Source of the DNA: Chrysoporthe austroafricana | Lineage: Eukaryota > Ascomycota > Sordariomycetes > Diaporthales > Cryphonectriaceae | Reading direction: 5' to 3' | DNA: 64,000 nucleotides | Assembly: GCA_001051155.2 (NCBI GenBank) | Contig: JYIP02000005.1 | Span: 2,480,001-2,544,000 of the forward strand | In this document: one piece after another, positions 11,478 to 23,445 of the stretch | How the letters are laid out: each line of letters opens with the position of its first letter | Numbering within the stretch: position 1 is the first letter of the stretch | Position numbers and translations under genes: made by a program | The notes under the pieces: generated by a model | Seen by the model: the letters and a program-made list of their open reading frames with translations, nothing else | Told to the model about the DNA's origin: nothing | Database searches by the model: none

Positions 11478-12395
11478 TTCTCGAAATGTTCACGAGGGCG
11501 ATCGAAAAGAGGAGCTCCCGGGCGAGGCCTTGGTCTGGTCGAGGCGACCTTACTTACCTTGGAGGTGAGGCCAGGCCAGGCCGGCGGGCCAGGAGGGGCG
11601 AGGGCGAGGGCGAACTGGAGCTGAGGCAGGCTGGGGGCCCGCGAGGGTGTGATCCCAGGGCAGGTCCACGGATACCAAGTGGATCCTTCCTTTTTCATGC
11701 GTTACCAAGCGCCTTGTTCTTGGGTCCTGGGGGGGGGGTGGGTTGTTCAAGCTCGAGCAGCCGCGGGCGTGTTTGCTGAGGGAAAAGCTGGGCCAGACCA
11801 GGACGGACGGGCACGCATGGGCATGTATGCGCATGGGAATGGGGATGGATGGACATGGGGGCATGGGGCATGGGCCTGGACCTGGGCGTGGGCGTGGGTA
11901 TGGGCGCTGTGTGTGGTGGTGGCATGGGCATGGAACAGGTTCCGTATTTCAATCTCGTCCTCAGCCCTCCCGCAGCGCGCACGCATCATCAGCTGGGCGA
12001 GATTGCCGGCAAGGGTTTTGACCTGTCGTTCCAGACGGCGGCCAGGTGACCTGAGAGCAGCATATCCGCGGCGTACTAAGGAATTAGGGAGCCGGAGATT
12101 TTGCGCAGAGCCCCCAACCTTGGCCTGGTCTGGGCTGGCAGCCTGGCAGGCCAAGGTGGGATACCTCAACCTACACGGCAGACGCGGCGTACCTCACACT
12201 AGGCCGTTCGCGGACCCCTCCAACAACTGTGACTAACCGGCTAACTGACTACCCAGCAACCAACTAACCAACCCGCTGCTGGTGCTGCTGGTGCTGCTAT
12301 ACTGAGTACTACTAGTACTGTACCACGGCGCCACAGCACTCAACCGCCTACTGCTGCTGCTCGTCGTCTCGCGGCGGGAACGAGATGGCATCAGG

Positions 12396-12440
12396 ACCGC
12401 ACCTGACCTGACCGCACCTGACCTGACCGCACCTGACCGG
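12396..12440 (+). repeat. 15-bp direct repeat, three copies
   Basis: The unit ACCGCACCTGACCTG occurs at 12396, 12411 and, with two changes at its end, 12426. It lies in non-coding DNA. Confidence 0.92.
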
Positions 12441-13127
12441 TCGGCCAGCCGAGGCCAGCCCAGCTTCCCAAGGCGAGATAGGGCATGCAACGTTTCGAGA
12501 TCTTTTCTCTTCTTGCTCGCCCGCTCCCGCGCACGAAGGTCGCAATATCAGCCCCCATGTCTCTCGGCTGCTGCATTGTGACACAATAGGAACTGAGATA
12601 TGACAGGAGAGGTTTGACTCTGAGACCTTGACATGTTCGTCTAATCAGCAAATCCCGCCCGGCCCCTACTGGGGGCACTGGCACGCACACACAGCTGCGC
12701 GCCGTACCAGAGCAGTACTCCGATACCCTGCCCCGTCATCCTGCGGGAAGGACGACCGCCACAGATACACATCGCACATGCGGCAGTAAGCAGCAGAGGC
12801 GCACCGGCGCGCCGCCCGTCCCAAGTAGCTGTCCCACCCTTCCCCACGATGGCTGATAATGATGTACAGTACGCGACTCAGGCGCACACTCCCCGCTTCC
12901 CTGGGAGCCACCCGAGGCAGATTGGCACCACGCCGCCCCTTACATTCGCAGCACAACGTCCCGCGAAACATGGCGGTGCCGTGATCTGCACACATGTAGG
13001 ACTATGACATGTAGGCAGCCCCAGACGGGACCCTCTCGTGCCGTGCCACCATGACGGTCCTGCACGTCTCCCAAAGGGGCAGCAGCATCGCCAGCACCGT
13101 CCAGGCAGCAGAGATCCTACAGCCTCG

Positions 13128-13170
13128 CAGCAGCAGCAGCAGCAGTAGCAGCAGCGGCACCACGGGAGAC

Positions 13171-13202
<32 letters not shown>
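13128..13202 (+). repeat. (AGC)n followed by (GGC)n
   Basis: An imperfect (AGC)n run covers about 13128-13156, and a (GGC)n run covers about 13176-13202. No gene model includes them. Confidence 0.85.
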
Positions 13203-13440
13203 TGGCCCGGACCTGCCTGTGTCGTAAGACCTGTGCCGGCGTTGCAGTGGCCTGCCGTGGCAGGTATGGGCTGACCCCGCCGCCGTCGCCGCCGCCATGG
13301 TACTGTGCTATGCACGCAGGGCGTCACACCTGCTCCCTGCTCGGCGGGAGCAACAGCTGTCTGGCTCGCGGCCTACCCGTGAATCCTACGCTCGCCCGCC
13401 TGCCTCACAGCCTCGAGGGCCGGACCAACCGCGGCGATGA

Positions 13441-13479
13441 AGGAGGAGGAGGAGGAGGAGGAGGAGGAGGAGGAGGAGG
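13441..13479 (+). repeat. (GGA)n microsatellite
   Basis: About 13 perfect copies of the trinucleotide. Frames across it would encode poly-Glu or poly-Pro, which explains the long spurious open frames nearby. Confidence 0.9.
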
Positions 13480-13660
13480 GGGTGGCGGAGGAGCATGCGC
13501 TGGTGAGGCAGACAGACAAGCCAGAGGGGCCAGCAGCAGGCCACGCATGCTGCCACCCACCACAACACGGCTCCAGAACAATGCGTCGAACACGCGGGAG
13601 AAGGTGGCAGCGAACGACGAAGAAGCACCCATGGATTGTTCCGAGGGCTGCCCTCAGGGG

Positions 13661-13696
13661 TGCATCAGGGTGCACCAGGGTGCATCAGGGTGCATC
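13661..13696 (+). repeat. 10-bp tandem repeat TGCATCAGGG
   Basis: Three and a half copies, the second with one change (TGCACCAGGG). Confidence 0.85.
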
Positions 13697-14110
13697 GACC
13701 GAGCAGTCTCGCCCATCCACCCATCCATCTCTTAGCGCTCCCTCCCCCCCGGCCGACCCCGCCGCAATTTTCGCCCGTCCCGCCCTCGCTCCCGCCCCAG
13801 AGCTTCTAGAAGCCTTCCGCTGCATTTCCCAAAACGGGACCTCGTCTCGTCTGCAACCGGCATCATGGTGCTGCGACCGGTATTGTATTTGATATTCCAC
13901 GGCGAGGCACGCCATGTTCCCGCCTCCTCCTCTCCGCCCTCATGGCGTCCAGCAGGGCCCCCGGTCCTCGGCCAGGACGACGTCGGGTGTTGTGCTCGCA
14001 TCCGCTCGGCCACCGCCTGAAACAAGGCCAACAGAGATCGAGAACCAAGATTGTCTTGAATCGGATGATTTCCAGCTGGGGACATGGACCTGGTGACACG
14101 GCAAGTGCCG

Positions 14111-14112
<2 letters not shown>

Positions 14113-14152
<40 letters not shown>

Positions 14153-14299
14153 CACATTACTGTTATGGAGACCGTCTCCCCCACATTACAAAAATGCAAA
14201 AAAAACCCACCCCAAACNCGTCCCGTGCGAGGGGAGGGGTAGGTGGAAGGGGGTGGGGTTTTTTTTTTTTTTTTTTTTTTTTTGCATTTTTTTTTTTTT
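14113..14299 (+). repeat. Poly-T tracts flanking an unresolved base
   Basis: Runs of 35 T (14113-14147), 25 T (14259-14283) and 13 T (14287-14299). Position 14218 is N. The sequence after the first tract (14148-14203) and after the last tract (14300-14352) is partly similar, differing mainly by transitions, as if one unit had been duplicated. The tracts could be homopolymer-length errors, or poly-A tails (minus strand) of decayed retro-insertions. Confidence 0.6.
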
Positions 14300-15509
14300 A
14301 AAGACACACCTGCTGTAACGGAACCGCTCACCGGCAGTACCGAAAGTGCAAATAACATCCACAGCAGATCCAACTCATCCATCCAACATGGCCTCGTGAC
14401 GATGACGACAAGCCTTAGGACATTCCCTATTCGCAATCAGGCAACTGTCTCACCCGTCTTATGTACGCCTCACCCTGGATCCCAACGAAACAAGGGAAAA
14501 AAAGAGAAAAATAGAAATAATAATAGTAATGATAATAATAAAATTTCTGGCTATGCAGGCGGCTTGCCCACCGTCCAATTTCCCCATGCAGGAGTCTGCA
14601 GTAGACGCCTCCATCGGGGAGGCGCCTATGCGAGAAGTCGCCAACGCCAGATGGTCCTCCTCAGGCAGACAGGAGACGATCGTCTCGTCCGCGCCCCCCT
14701 CCTCGGGCACGCCCTTCCTGTTCCGTCTAATTTTGCGTGCATGGCTGAGATTTCCGCAGGGTGCCGCCTCTGTATCCCGAGCCTCGCCGCGACCCTGAGA
14801 CGGAGACGACGTGTCCAGAGGCCCACCGCCCAGCGAACAAAATCCCGCCACTGACACCTGTCCTGATGACCGCCGTGACGACTACGGCGGTCTCCTCCGT
14901 GGTACGCGATTATAGACTAGCGGCTGGGAGCCTTCCGCCTGGGCGCCACGATGGCATGGCTGCAGAACACCGCTGCGGGCTCACCGAGAACGTACAAGGC
15001 CGCCGAGGCTCTGCGTCTGCGCAGGCGGCCGACCACACCCTCAAGCCCAGAATGCCGTCGTGCATCCAAGGTAGACCAACACCTTCAATGCGTGCATGGC
15101 GCTCACCTCATGACTCGGCACTAAGACGCCCGCTACCGGCCTGGGGGCCACACGCGCTGCACGTATTGTCACGACGGTGTCTCGCAGCGGTCACAGATCG
15201 ACAGAGGCCTCTGGGGGTTAGGCCGTCGAGTACTGCTACTCTTGTGCGCAGCCGCATCTCCCGCAACGCCCACAGCGCCCGCGACGACCTGTACGGCTTC
15301 ACCTAGCAGGCTGGCTCAACAATAGCCGTTCTGCCTGCTGAGCATCACATTTGCATGGTAGTATCCGGAGGCCGGCCCGGAGGCCATCTCCCCGTAGCCT
15401 GAGCCTTCTATGGCATATCGCAATCTATCAGTGACCCTCGGGGTATGAAGCATCTTGTCAGCTTGACGAACGAGCGGCCTCGGCGGGTACTTGTGTGGCC
15501 CAGTAGAGG

Positions 15510-15608
15510 CTATACTGCTTTGGTGTCCTAGCCGACACTATACTGCCTTAGTGTCCTGGTGGATATTATACTTTCCGCGCGTCCTAGCTGAGACTATACT
15601 TTTGTTCG
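15510..15608 (+). repeat. 28-bp minisatellite, about 3.5 copies
   Basis: Units start at 15510, 15538, 15566 and 15594 (partial). Each begins CTATACT or TTATACT and carries a GTCCTAGC-like core. The copies have diverged, so the array is old. Confidence 0.8.
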
Positions 15609-16571
15609 CAAAGCAGAAGACCTACGATTGACTTCGAGACGCCACCGGCTGAACCCCCCGTTTGAACAAACCATTACCATTTCGGACAGCGGTCGGCGTA
15701 GGTTGAGCCGTCCCACGGTTCTCGCCGTCTCTATTTCGCTCGAGGCGAACGCCTGCGTCCGAGGATCGCCGGGTCGGGCATCGATGTCGTGCATCCCGGG
15801 ACCCACGTCGGCGGGAAGTGAGGACGGGGGCTAGACGTCGTAACCTAATCAGGGGATCGGAGGCAGCTTATACGGATCCTCCGGTCGTGGTTACGGTTCG
15901 CTGAAGCTTGTCAGCTGTGGGCAGCACGGGCTCTGAGGATCATCCGCCCTCAGCATTCGGGGCTGAGAGGGAGCCAAGGCGCATTGCGTCAACCGGATCA
16001 CTACCTCGTCCGTCTAGCTTTCCGGTAGGTTCAACTGATCGTGTAGCGGCCTCGAGGTCGATCCTCATCCTCCGGGTGGGCTCAGCCCTTCTGAGGGGCC
16101 GGTGGATGGATATCCTCAAGCAGATTATAGGGGCTGTCGATATCAGCTGCTGGATGCAAGCCAGTTCACCGTCGCACCACTCGAGCATTTAGCTTTCGCC
16201 TATCATTACGTGACCGGCACTGTTTTGGGAGCACTTAGCAATCATTAGTAAATATTCTGATGGCTTATTATAACCAGCTTCGGTATAGGAAACGTCGTCG
16301 GCAGAGTCCGCACAAGGGGGGATGCAACAGGGATAAAGGACAAGGTCGTCTCTCGAGACAGCCACGTAGCATGGACGCCATTCCGTATCTACCGTTTGTG
16401 CTCGCGTAATAGCACCATGGCACAGCCCAGCACGTCCTATATTACCAATTCAGCATCTATAGCCGAAGACGCGTATGTAACCATCGTCAAGTAGGTTTTC
16501 AGGGATGAGTCAAGGCACGAGAGAGACTGACAGAGATTCGTCAAGCCTGGAATTCCTGAGTCGACACCCGA

Positions 16572-17615
16572 CTACCTCCGCATGCTCCCGATGATTTCCC
16601 GCTGCGCATCCCGGTCCCTCTGGCCCTCGCTCAGGCTACCCACGCTTCGCAGGTCGCCTACGACGTCCTTGGCCTTGCCGAAGTATACCTCCTGCAGCAG
16701 GTTCCGCATCTTGAGCTCCATGTCCTCGACCAGGCGGCCGATGTTGGCGATGTGGCTCTCGTCCGTGTCGACGGGCAGCTCCTGCTCGATCTGCCGCGTC
16801 ATGTTGCCGCTCAGGTCCATCTCGCCAAGCGTCGAGGTTGCGGATCCGGTCGCCGCCAGCGATAGCATGACTGTCGAGGTCATCCTGTAGTTGGTCGTAC
16901 GTCCCCGCTCGCTCGCCTCGAAGACGTGGATCGAATCCCAGACACCAGAGCTGCTACCGCCGGATGGGGAGGCTGGCCGGTGGAACACGTGTCAGCCAAG
17001 CCATCTCGAACTCCTGCGGAGGGGCCAAGCTGGGAGACAGAGGTCCTGTCGGTTGTGCCCGCCTGCCCGTCACGGTATCAAGACCACTCACATTTCTTTA
17101 GCAGCACCACACCTGCGAAACCATCGTCCAGATTCCACAGGTACACCGACGACACGCCGCCTTCATAGTACAACTCGCGGTAGATATCGAAGGCCTCGTT
17201 GGCCTTGACCTCCATCTTCCTGACCCTCTCGCCCGGAACCGCGCCCTCGCCCGCACCATCATTGCCTCCGGCGCCCACGCCGCCCGAGCCGCCCTCATCC
17301 AGTGGCGGGTCGAACTGGTTAGACCATGGTGACCGGTACGAGTCGCCGTCACGGTTGTAGTCGCAGAGCAGGTAGTCGCGGCCGGACTGCTTGCAGCGCT
17401 TCACGACGAGAGGCTGGTCGACGGACGACAGGAGGTCCTCTGTCAGGTCGGGGGCGAGGCGGATGATGTAGTCGAGGTTGCGCTGGGTGTGTTTGGGGTT
17501 GAGGCGGCGGAGGAGGTCGCTGGGGGGAGGGGGGCTGTTAGCTTGTAGCCCCAGGGGTTCACCAGCCGCGCCGAGGAGCTTACAGTGCCGAGTCGAAGGG
17601 GTCGGCTGAGGCCAT
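16572..17615 (-). CDS. CAP2: F-actin-capping protein subunit beta
   Basis: Three exons on the minus strand: 17615..17584 (32 nt), 17519..17092, 16972..16572; 286 aa, the usual length of the family (yeast Cap2 287). The N-terminus spliced across intron 1 reads [14 protein letters not shown], and [14 protein letters not shown] follows, both diagnostic. Later blocks are [19 protein letters not shown], then [23 protein letters not shown], and the C-terminal region with the actin-binding tail ([15 protein letters not shown]). A Gly-rich insert ([15 protein letters not shown]) at about residues 85-105 is variable between fungi. The protein dimerises with the alpha subunit and caps barbed ends of actin filaments at cortical patches. 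The gene is head to head with DPP III, 645 bp apart. Confidence 0.95.
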
Positions 17616-18260
17616 CTTGCGGGGTCGAGTAGGAGGCGATCCAATTGAGCGTCCGTCTCGTGGTGATCTGAGGTCCGAAGAGCGAAACTTTGGTAGGGGG
17701 AGCAAGCCTTCGGGGTCGTGTGAAGAGAGGGGGTTGTCGATGTCGTTGTTAGCTTCACCGACCACAAGCACGAGCCTCAGCTGCCCCTCCAATCGTGGGC
17801 GATCTAGGTTGGCATGGACCCCTGTCACAGCAGTGCGCCAGGCGTCGGCTGCAGCGTCTGTAGCGGCCGGCCTTGGGCCTGTAACAACAGAATCTGATAG
17901 AGTGCTACTTTGGACCCGCGCCGTTCCACAGCATCGAGATGTGCTATTGTCGGTTCATTCTGCCACTTGAAGGGATATCTTCGCTTCTAGAGGTCGGTTT
18001 GCGTCTATATCTTTCGTTCAGGAGACCACAGGGTCTGTAGAATCCAAGAGGCGCATCAGACAGCTGCCCCTTCTGCGCGGCTAGAAACGGGTAGCGCGCT
18101 AACAGGCGGCCCAGACTGATAGGACCCCGCGCGACCTGCCTGTCTGAGCCTCAAACGGCGCGTTGACGCTGGCAAGGCGGGAAAGCTTGCAGCTATAATC
18201 ACGGAAGGTTCTAATTGGGCAGAGTCCTGAGACGAAGGAAGGATATAGGGCTGATCTTAA
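17616..18260. promoter_or_regulatory. Divergent promoter region, CAP2 / DPP III
   Basis: 645 bp between two start codons on opposite strands; both promoters must lie here. No TATA box or named element was convincing. Confidence 0.5.
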
Positions 18261-20990
18261 ATGCATCGTCTCCCCGCCTCGCTCAAGACAACAGCTCGTA
18301 GACTGGTCTCGAGACCTCTTGTGCCGGGCTCTGTCTTTGTCTCTCCTCCCATCCTCAGATCCGCCGTGCGTGTGCCCTTCGCCTTGAGCATTGCAAGCCG
18401 ACGACACATCAATATGGACGCCCAGGACCTGAAGCACTACCTGGCTGACGCCCCGCCAACCGTCGTGAGGCTCGAGATCGCAAAGCACTTCGATGCCCTG
18501 ACGGACAAGCAGAAGCGCTATGCCCACTATATCTCCAAGTGAGTCATGGTGGTGAGCTTCACTTGTCTATTGGGGTCTCTCGCTGACGCTATGACAGGGC
18601 CTCGTTCGCAGGGTCTCGCATTCAGATGAGACAGGTGTCTCCGGAGTCCGAGCCTATCTTTGATCTCATCCTCGCCCTCCACAAGAGCTGCGGTGGTGAC
18701 TGGAAGGCTCTCGGCCAGAAGGCTGGTGTCACCGAGGAGGCTGTCACCTTCTTCCTGCAATATTCTGCGGTAGTGTTGGGAAATGGAGGGAATTATAAGA
18801 GCTTTGGTGACTCCAAGTTCCTCCCCCGCTGCCAGGAGAGCGACGTCGAGAAGCTGGCCGCGACGTCTCCCGAGGCTGAGAAGTTCTACAAGGCCACCAA
18901 GGGAGGCATCTTCTCCGCCAGCAGCCCGGGTCTCATGCACCTCGGCTATCCGGATGAGGGCCACCTGACTACCTACTATGTCGACTCCCCTGACGTGACG
19001 AAGGCAGAGGTTGACGGCATCGCGAAGTGGATGGTGAGCAAGGGCCTGCTGCCCGAGAACACCCGGCTGAGAAAGACCAAGGATGGAGTCTTCGAGATCC
19101 TGATTGCCTCAGCTCAGACGAGCGTTCCTAGCGAGGGCGGCGATATCGGCAAGGAGACGGAGTTCAAGGTCGACGACGGTGTCCTAGCCGGCAAGACGGT
19201 CAAGTTGGTGTACGGTGACCACGCCAAGGAGATGGCCTCCGTTGCGGCCAACATAGCGAAGGCCGCAGACAACGCCGACAACGAGACGCAACGGAAGATG
19301 CACATCGAATACGCCAAGTCTTTCGATAACGGGTCGCTCCTCGCTTTTAAGGAGAGCCAGCGATACTGGATCGCGGACAAGGGACCGGATGTGGAGTGCA
19401 ACATCGGCTTCATCGAGACGTACAGAGATCCTGCTGGTATTCGAGGCGAGTGGGAGGGCTTTGCGGCTATGGTGAACAAGGAGCGTACCCGCGCATTTGG
19501 TGAGCTTGTGTCATCGTCCGCCAAGTTGATCCCACTACTCCCGTGGAGTGCCGATTTCGAAAAGGACAAGTTCATGGCTCCCGACTTCACATCCCTTGAA
19601 GTCCTCTCGTTCGCTGGCTCTGGAATACCAGCAGGAATCAACATTCCGAATGTACGTACTCCAAAGTATACACACCACTGCCACACCTCCCGCCCCCCAA
19701 GATACGCTGAGCCATGTGTGGTGAGATCAGAATGGACACATGGCTCCTTTCACAAGCCAAAGGCTAGTTGCAATATTACGACTCGAAAGCTGACGAAGTT
19801 GCATGTAGTATGATGACATTCGGCAATCTGAGGGCTTCAAGAATGTCTCCCTCGGCAATGTCCTCAGTGCTAAGGCCCCCAATGAGAAGATCCCATTTAT
19901 TAAAGAGGAAGACCTTGAGGTATACACGAAATATCGAGAACCTGCTTTTGAGGTGCAGGTCGGCCTCCACGAGTACGTATCCTCAGGCACATAGTCCTTG
20001 TCCTTCCTCGAGGTCGTCACTCTTAGGACGTATAGTCCGTGGAGTACCAGGGAGAATGCTCTTGCATCTTATTTAAAAACTTAATTCGTTCTATCCCGAC
20101 AACTACTGACATCAAACATTTAAAAGGCTCACAGGGCATGGCTGCGGAAAATTGCTTCAAGAAACCTCACCAGGAGTGTTCAACTTCGATCACGCGAACC
20201 CGCCCATCAGCCCCCTGACCAACAAGCCCGTCACCAGCTGGTATAAGCCGGGGCAGACCTGGGGCGGCGTCTTCGGCGGCCTGGCGGGTGCCTACGAGGA
20301 ATGCCGCGCCGAACTCGTGGCCATGTACCTATCCTGCGAATTCCCCGTGCTGAAGATCTTCGGCTTCGGCCACGGCTCGGACAACATGGACAGCGAGGCG
20401 GGTGATGTGCTCTACGCTGCGTACCTGAGCATGGCGCGCGCTGGTCTCGCAGCCCTAGAATTTTGGGATCCAAAGAGCCAGAAGTGGGGACAGCCGCACT
20501 GTCAGGCGCGCTTCGCTATCCTGAAGTGCTTCTTACAGGCTGGCGAGGACTTCTGCAAGCTAGAATCCTCGAAGGATGATCTCTCCGATCTCACGATCCA
20601 CCTTGATCGGAACTTGATCCTGACCAAGGGTCGCAAAGGTCAGTACTGCGTTCTACCGTGATAGCTCATATAACTTTTGTGGCGACAATGATCACATGCT
20701 CACATCCTTTTTTGGCAGCCGTCGGCGACTTCCTCCAGAAGATACACATCTACAAGTCAACGGCAGATGTCGAGACGGGCACCAAGTTCTTCGGCGAGGA
20801 GATGTCGGGAGTTGGCCTCGAGTACTGGGGCACCAAGGTGCGCCAGGTTGTTGTGGCCAATGCGCAGCCTCGCAAGGTCTTCGTCCAGGCCAACACGTAC
20901 CTGGATGAGAGCTCCGGCCAGGTCACTTGCAAGCAGTACGAGCCTACGCTCGAAGGTATGATCCAGAGCTGGGTGGACAGGGAGCTATAG
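18261..20990 (+). CDS. Dipeptidyl peptidase III (M49 metallopeptidase)
   Basis: Five exons: 18261..18538, 18598..19651, 19809..19972, 20127..20638, 20719..20990; 759 aa. The M49 zinc motif HELTGH (HExxGH) is at residues 498-503, and the second ligand motif EECRAE is at 556-561; both are intact. The motif itself is split by the third intron (CAC GA|G CTC ACA GGG CAT). DPP III is a cytosolic zinc peptidase that releases dipeptides from the N-terminus of short peptides. The first Met (18261) opens a 51-residue Arg/Ser/Leu-rich, acid-free stretch that looks like a mitochondrial targeting peptide. A second in-frame ATG at 18414 starts MDAQDLKHYL, where cytosolic DPP III proteins normally begin; from there the length is 708 aa, close to yeast (711). 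Two products from two starts are possible. Confidence 0.93.
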
Positions 20991-21852
20991 GAACTCGGGT
21001 ATATCACACAGGGTATTGACACCAAGACCCGCGCTCTGCTGTGATGTACATATGGTCTGGTCTCCAGATTACCATCCGCGGGCGACTACATCCTTAAACA
21101 TACGAGCGTAGCTATTACAGGACGCATGACGAGCAGCGATAGGAAGATACGAATAGAATCCTCCATGCTAGGTACACGCTCCCAAGTCTTCCCAGGTGCT
21201 TACGTGCTTCCGAAGATTGGAACTTATATCCTTGAAGCTGAGTGTCTTGAAGGCAGGAAGGCTCCGGCGGCCTATCATCCAGGGAGTGTACTACGTAGCC
21301 ATGCTCGGCGGGGCAGACCTTGAAGAGGCAGGGGAGGCTCTCAAGGATATCTCCGGCGATCGCTACGGGCGGGTCTGACCAGTACTTGGCGTCCGTCCAG
21401 CACTACTGCGCATGTCGTGTACGGAGTCACATTCCAGAGTGGTGTTTCGGAACCTCGCCCACGCCTCAGATGCAGCTATGGTCCTGTGCCTTCCCCGCCG
21501 CATTGCTTCCTCGTTCACATCCTGCTTCCTCTGCACCGCGGATCGACAGCTAGGCCCTGGCAAATCGGTTGGTTGACCGTCTTTGGTTTCTCTTTGTTTT
21601 TCATGATCACTGGTGAAAGATTCCCTCATTACAGACGCCGCAAACGTGAAGATGCAATTGGCCAAGCCGTCCCTAATTTCCGAGAGCCTCTCGAGTGCCG
21701 CTCTTGTAACCCCCTCCCAAAAGCAAAAAGTTTCATCTTCTTTTTGTCTGCCCGAAGTGAGAGAGTTTTCCGTTTGTCGTCTCGTACGCCTCGTCCCCTC
21801 CGACCAAGACTGACCATCCAGCCATCATCGCGCCCTCGCGGGAGCAGAAGAT
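20991..21852. other. Convergent intergenic region
   Basis: 3' flanks of DPP III (+) and eL6 (-). Frames of 60-160 codons exist but lack family similarity and conserved context. A T-rich tract (about 21580-21605) is present. No RNA gene seen. Confidence 0.45.
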
Positions 21853-22906
21853 CTACCACTTCATCTCGTGGGGCTTGTCGCCCTTGCGCAGGCTGAAGGT
21901 AGAAGCCAGGTAGCTGGCGAGGAACTCCACCTTCTTGATGTTGGCCAACAGAGCCTTGTCGATCGCCTTCTGGTCCGCTGCTCGGGTGGAGGAGACCTCC
22001 TTCTTCTGTATACGCGCAATCTTGTCAGCTCCTGTCACTTGTAGGAATGTCCAGATCCGATGGGACCCTGTAGCCCAAAGGCTCAGGCTCCATCTTCCCA
22101 GTATGCTCGCGCTCATGGTCGGGATCGGGAATGGTTCCGTACCTGTGGCTTCTCTCCCTGCTTGAAGAAAGCCTCCTCGCCAGCCTTCTCCTTGGCCTTC
22201 TCACCAACGAAGTACTTGGGCTCGGCAACCTCGTCGATCTTCTTGGTGTCGACGCCAGCAAGGTCGATCTTCTGGGAGGTGGCGATGACGTAGCGGGAGT
22301 TGACTCTTCGCAGAGGAACGCCGTTGATCTTGAAGGGGCCGGTGACGAGCAGGACGCCCTGGTCGAGGGTCTTGAGGAGGACGACGCGCTTGCCGCGGAA
22401 ACGGCCAGCAAGCAGGATCAGGACGGTACCGGGCTGCAGGGTCTTGCGTGGCTGCCAGGGGCGGACGGCCTTGCGGACCTGTTCGTGATGCTCATGTTAG
22501 TTGTCTGTCGCATTCTCGGTTGCTGGATGCCATCCACAAATCCAAGTCCAACAGTCCCCATTCGTCGCATCTCGTTCTCGTTGTCGCTCGCGTACATCGG
22601 CCGTCGCCAATTTTCTATAACAAATCGTGTAGTCTTCGTACATCGTTGTGCTAGGGTCACTTGACCCTCATCCACGTTCGATGAATCCCCGCTCATGCCA
22701 AGGTGCCCGTCTCTTGCTGGCGATGCGACCACCTCGGCTCCCGTCTCCCAGACCAACCACAATTCGAAACTTGTGCAAATCGTCGAACGTACCTTGCGAG
22801 GCTGGGCATCATCCTCGGCAGGGTACCACTTCTGAGCCTTCTCGGAGTGGTGAGGGACCGACCGAGTGCCCTTGCCGAACTTCTTCGTCTCAACCTTGGC
22901 CGACAT
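21853..22906 (-). CDS. RPL6: 60S ribosomal protein eL6
   Basis: Three exons on the minus strand: 22906..22793, 22478..22143, 22005..21853, all phase 0; 200 aa. Diagnostic segments are [20 protein letters not shown] (KOW-like SH3 core), [37 protein letters not shown], and the C-terminus [21 protein letters not shown]. Component of the large cytosolic ribosomal subunit. The first intron (22479-22792) is 314 nt, long for this genome, as is common in fungal ribosomal protein genes. I looked for box C/D signatures in it and found none convincing. The gene is head to head with Rpn13. Confidence 0.96.
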
Positions 22907-23445
22907 TTTGGTGCTGGATGGGAAAAAGAGGGTCAGTTGGATGAAGGCGTCGAACAGGGAGAAGGAAAATAGAAAAGTACGAACAGTTCGTTTGGTGGTG
23001 GGTTGTCGTTGACTGATTGAACTGGCGGGCGATACCGCTAAGAAAACCCGCTCCGAAGTGAACTGAAAATTGGGTGTGGGTTGGGTTGAGAGGTGCACGT
23101 GATTTTTCTCGGCAGCAACGCGAAGTGGCGCCGGAAAAGAAAGGAAACGCTGCGGGACCCTGCAATTTGATCTAGCGGAAGACGCCAGCTGGCCACAGCT
23201 GCCAAGAACTACCGCCGGCCGCTGCCATTAGAGAGTAGATCCCTGTTAGCAACACGTCAGTCATGCCTGCCTGGCTTTACAGCTGAAGTTGCCCGCCGAC
23301 GGAGCTTCACTTGGAGCTTCTATCAGGAACAACTTCGCGACCAAACAGCCCGCCACCTTTCTTTTCTTACCTTTGACATCTCACCAATTGACCTCTCTTC
23401 GTGACACAGTTGCACTGTGACTGGAGATTTCACACGTCCCTCAAG
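22907..23445. promoter_or_regulatory. Divergent promoter region, eL6 / Rpn13
   Basis: 539 bp between two divergent start codons. CT-rich DNA (about 23350-23372) precedes the Rpn13 start, typical of fungal core promoters. A GCCACC at 23352-23357 is the core of the yeast proteasome element, but the match is partial (see rejected items). Confidence 0.45.

Larger units (their letters stand above)
10747..16571. other. Gene-poor, repeat-rich region, 5.8 kb
   Basis: Between the SDR gene (-) and the capping-protein gene (-). It contains the SDR promoter (about 10750-11110), several short tandem repeats (listed separately), two long poly-T tracts with an undetermined base, and a 28-bp minisatellite. 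Long open frames between 11.3 and 15.3 kb follow repeat periods or GC-rich DNA and match no family. From about 14.9 to 16.5 kb the sequence could be decayed mobile DNA, but I recognise no reverse transcriptase, transposase or terminal repeats. Confidence 0.5.

Noticed and set aside
13247..13892. Overlapping poly-Glu, poly-Gly and poly-Pro frames
   Set aside because: Produced by the (GGA)n microsatellite in different phases.
14900..16550. Possible transposon remnant
   Set aside because: Composition looks odd, but no terminal repeats, target-site duplication, transposase or reverse-transcriptase motif could be seen.
22479..22792. Possible intronic snoRNA in the long eL6 intron
   Set aside because: I found no paired C (RTGATGA) and D (CTGA) boxes with a terminal stem on either strand by eye.
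23352..23357. GCCACC upstream of Rpn13, core of the yeast proteasome-associated control element
   Set aside because: Only the core matches; the full TTTGCCACC is not present, the same element is absent before Pre2, and the Rpn4 system is not established in filamentous fungi.
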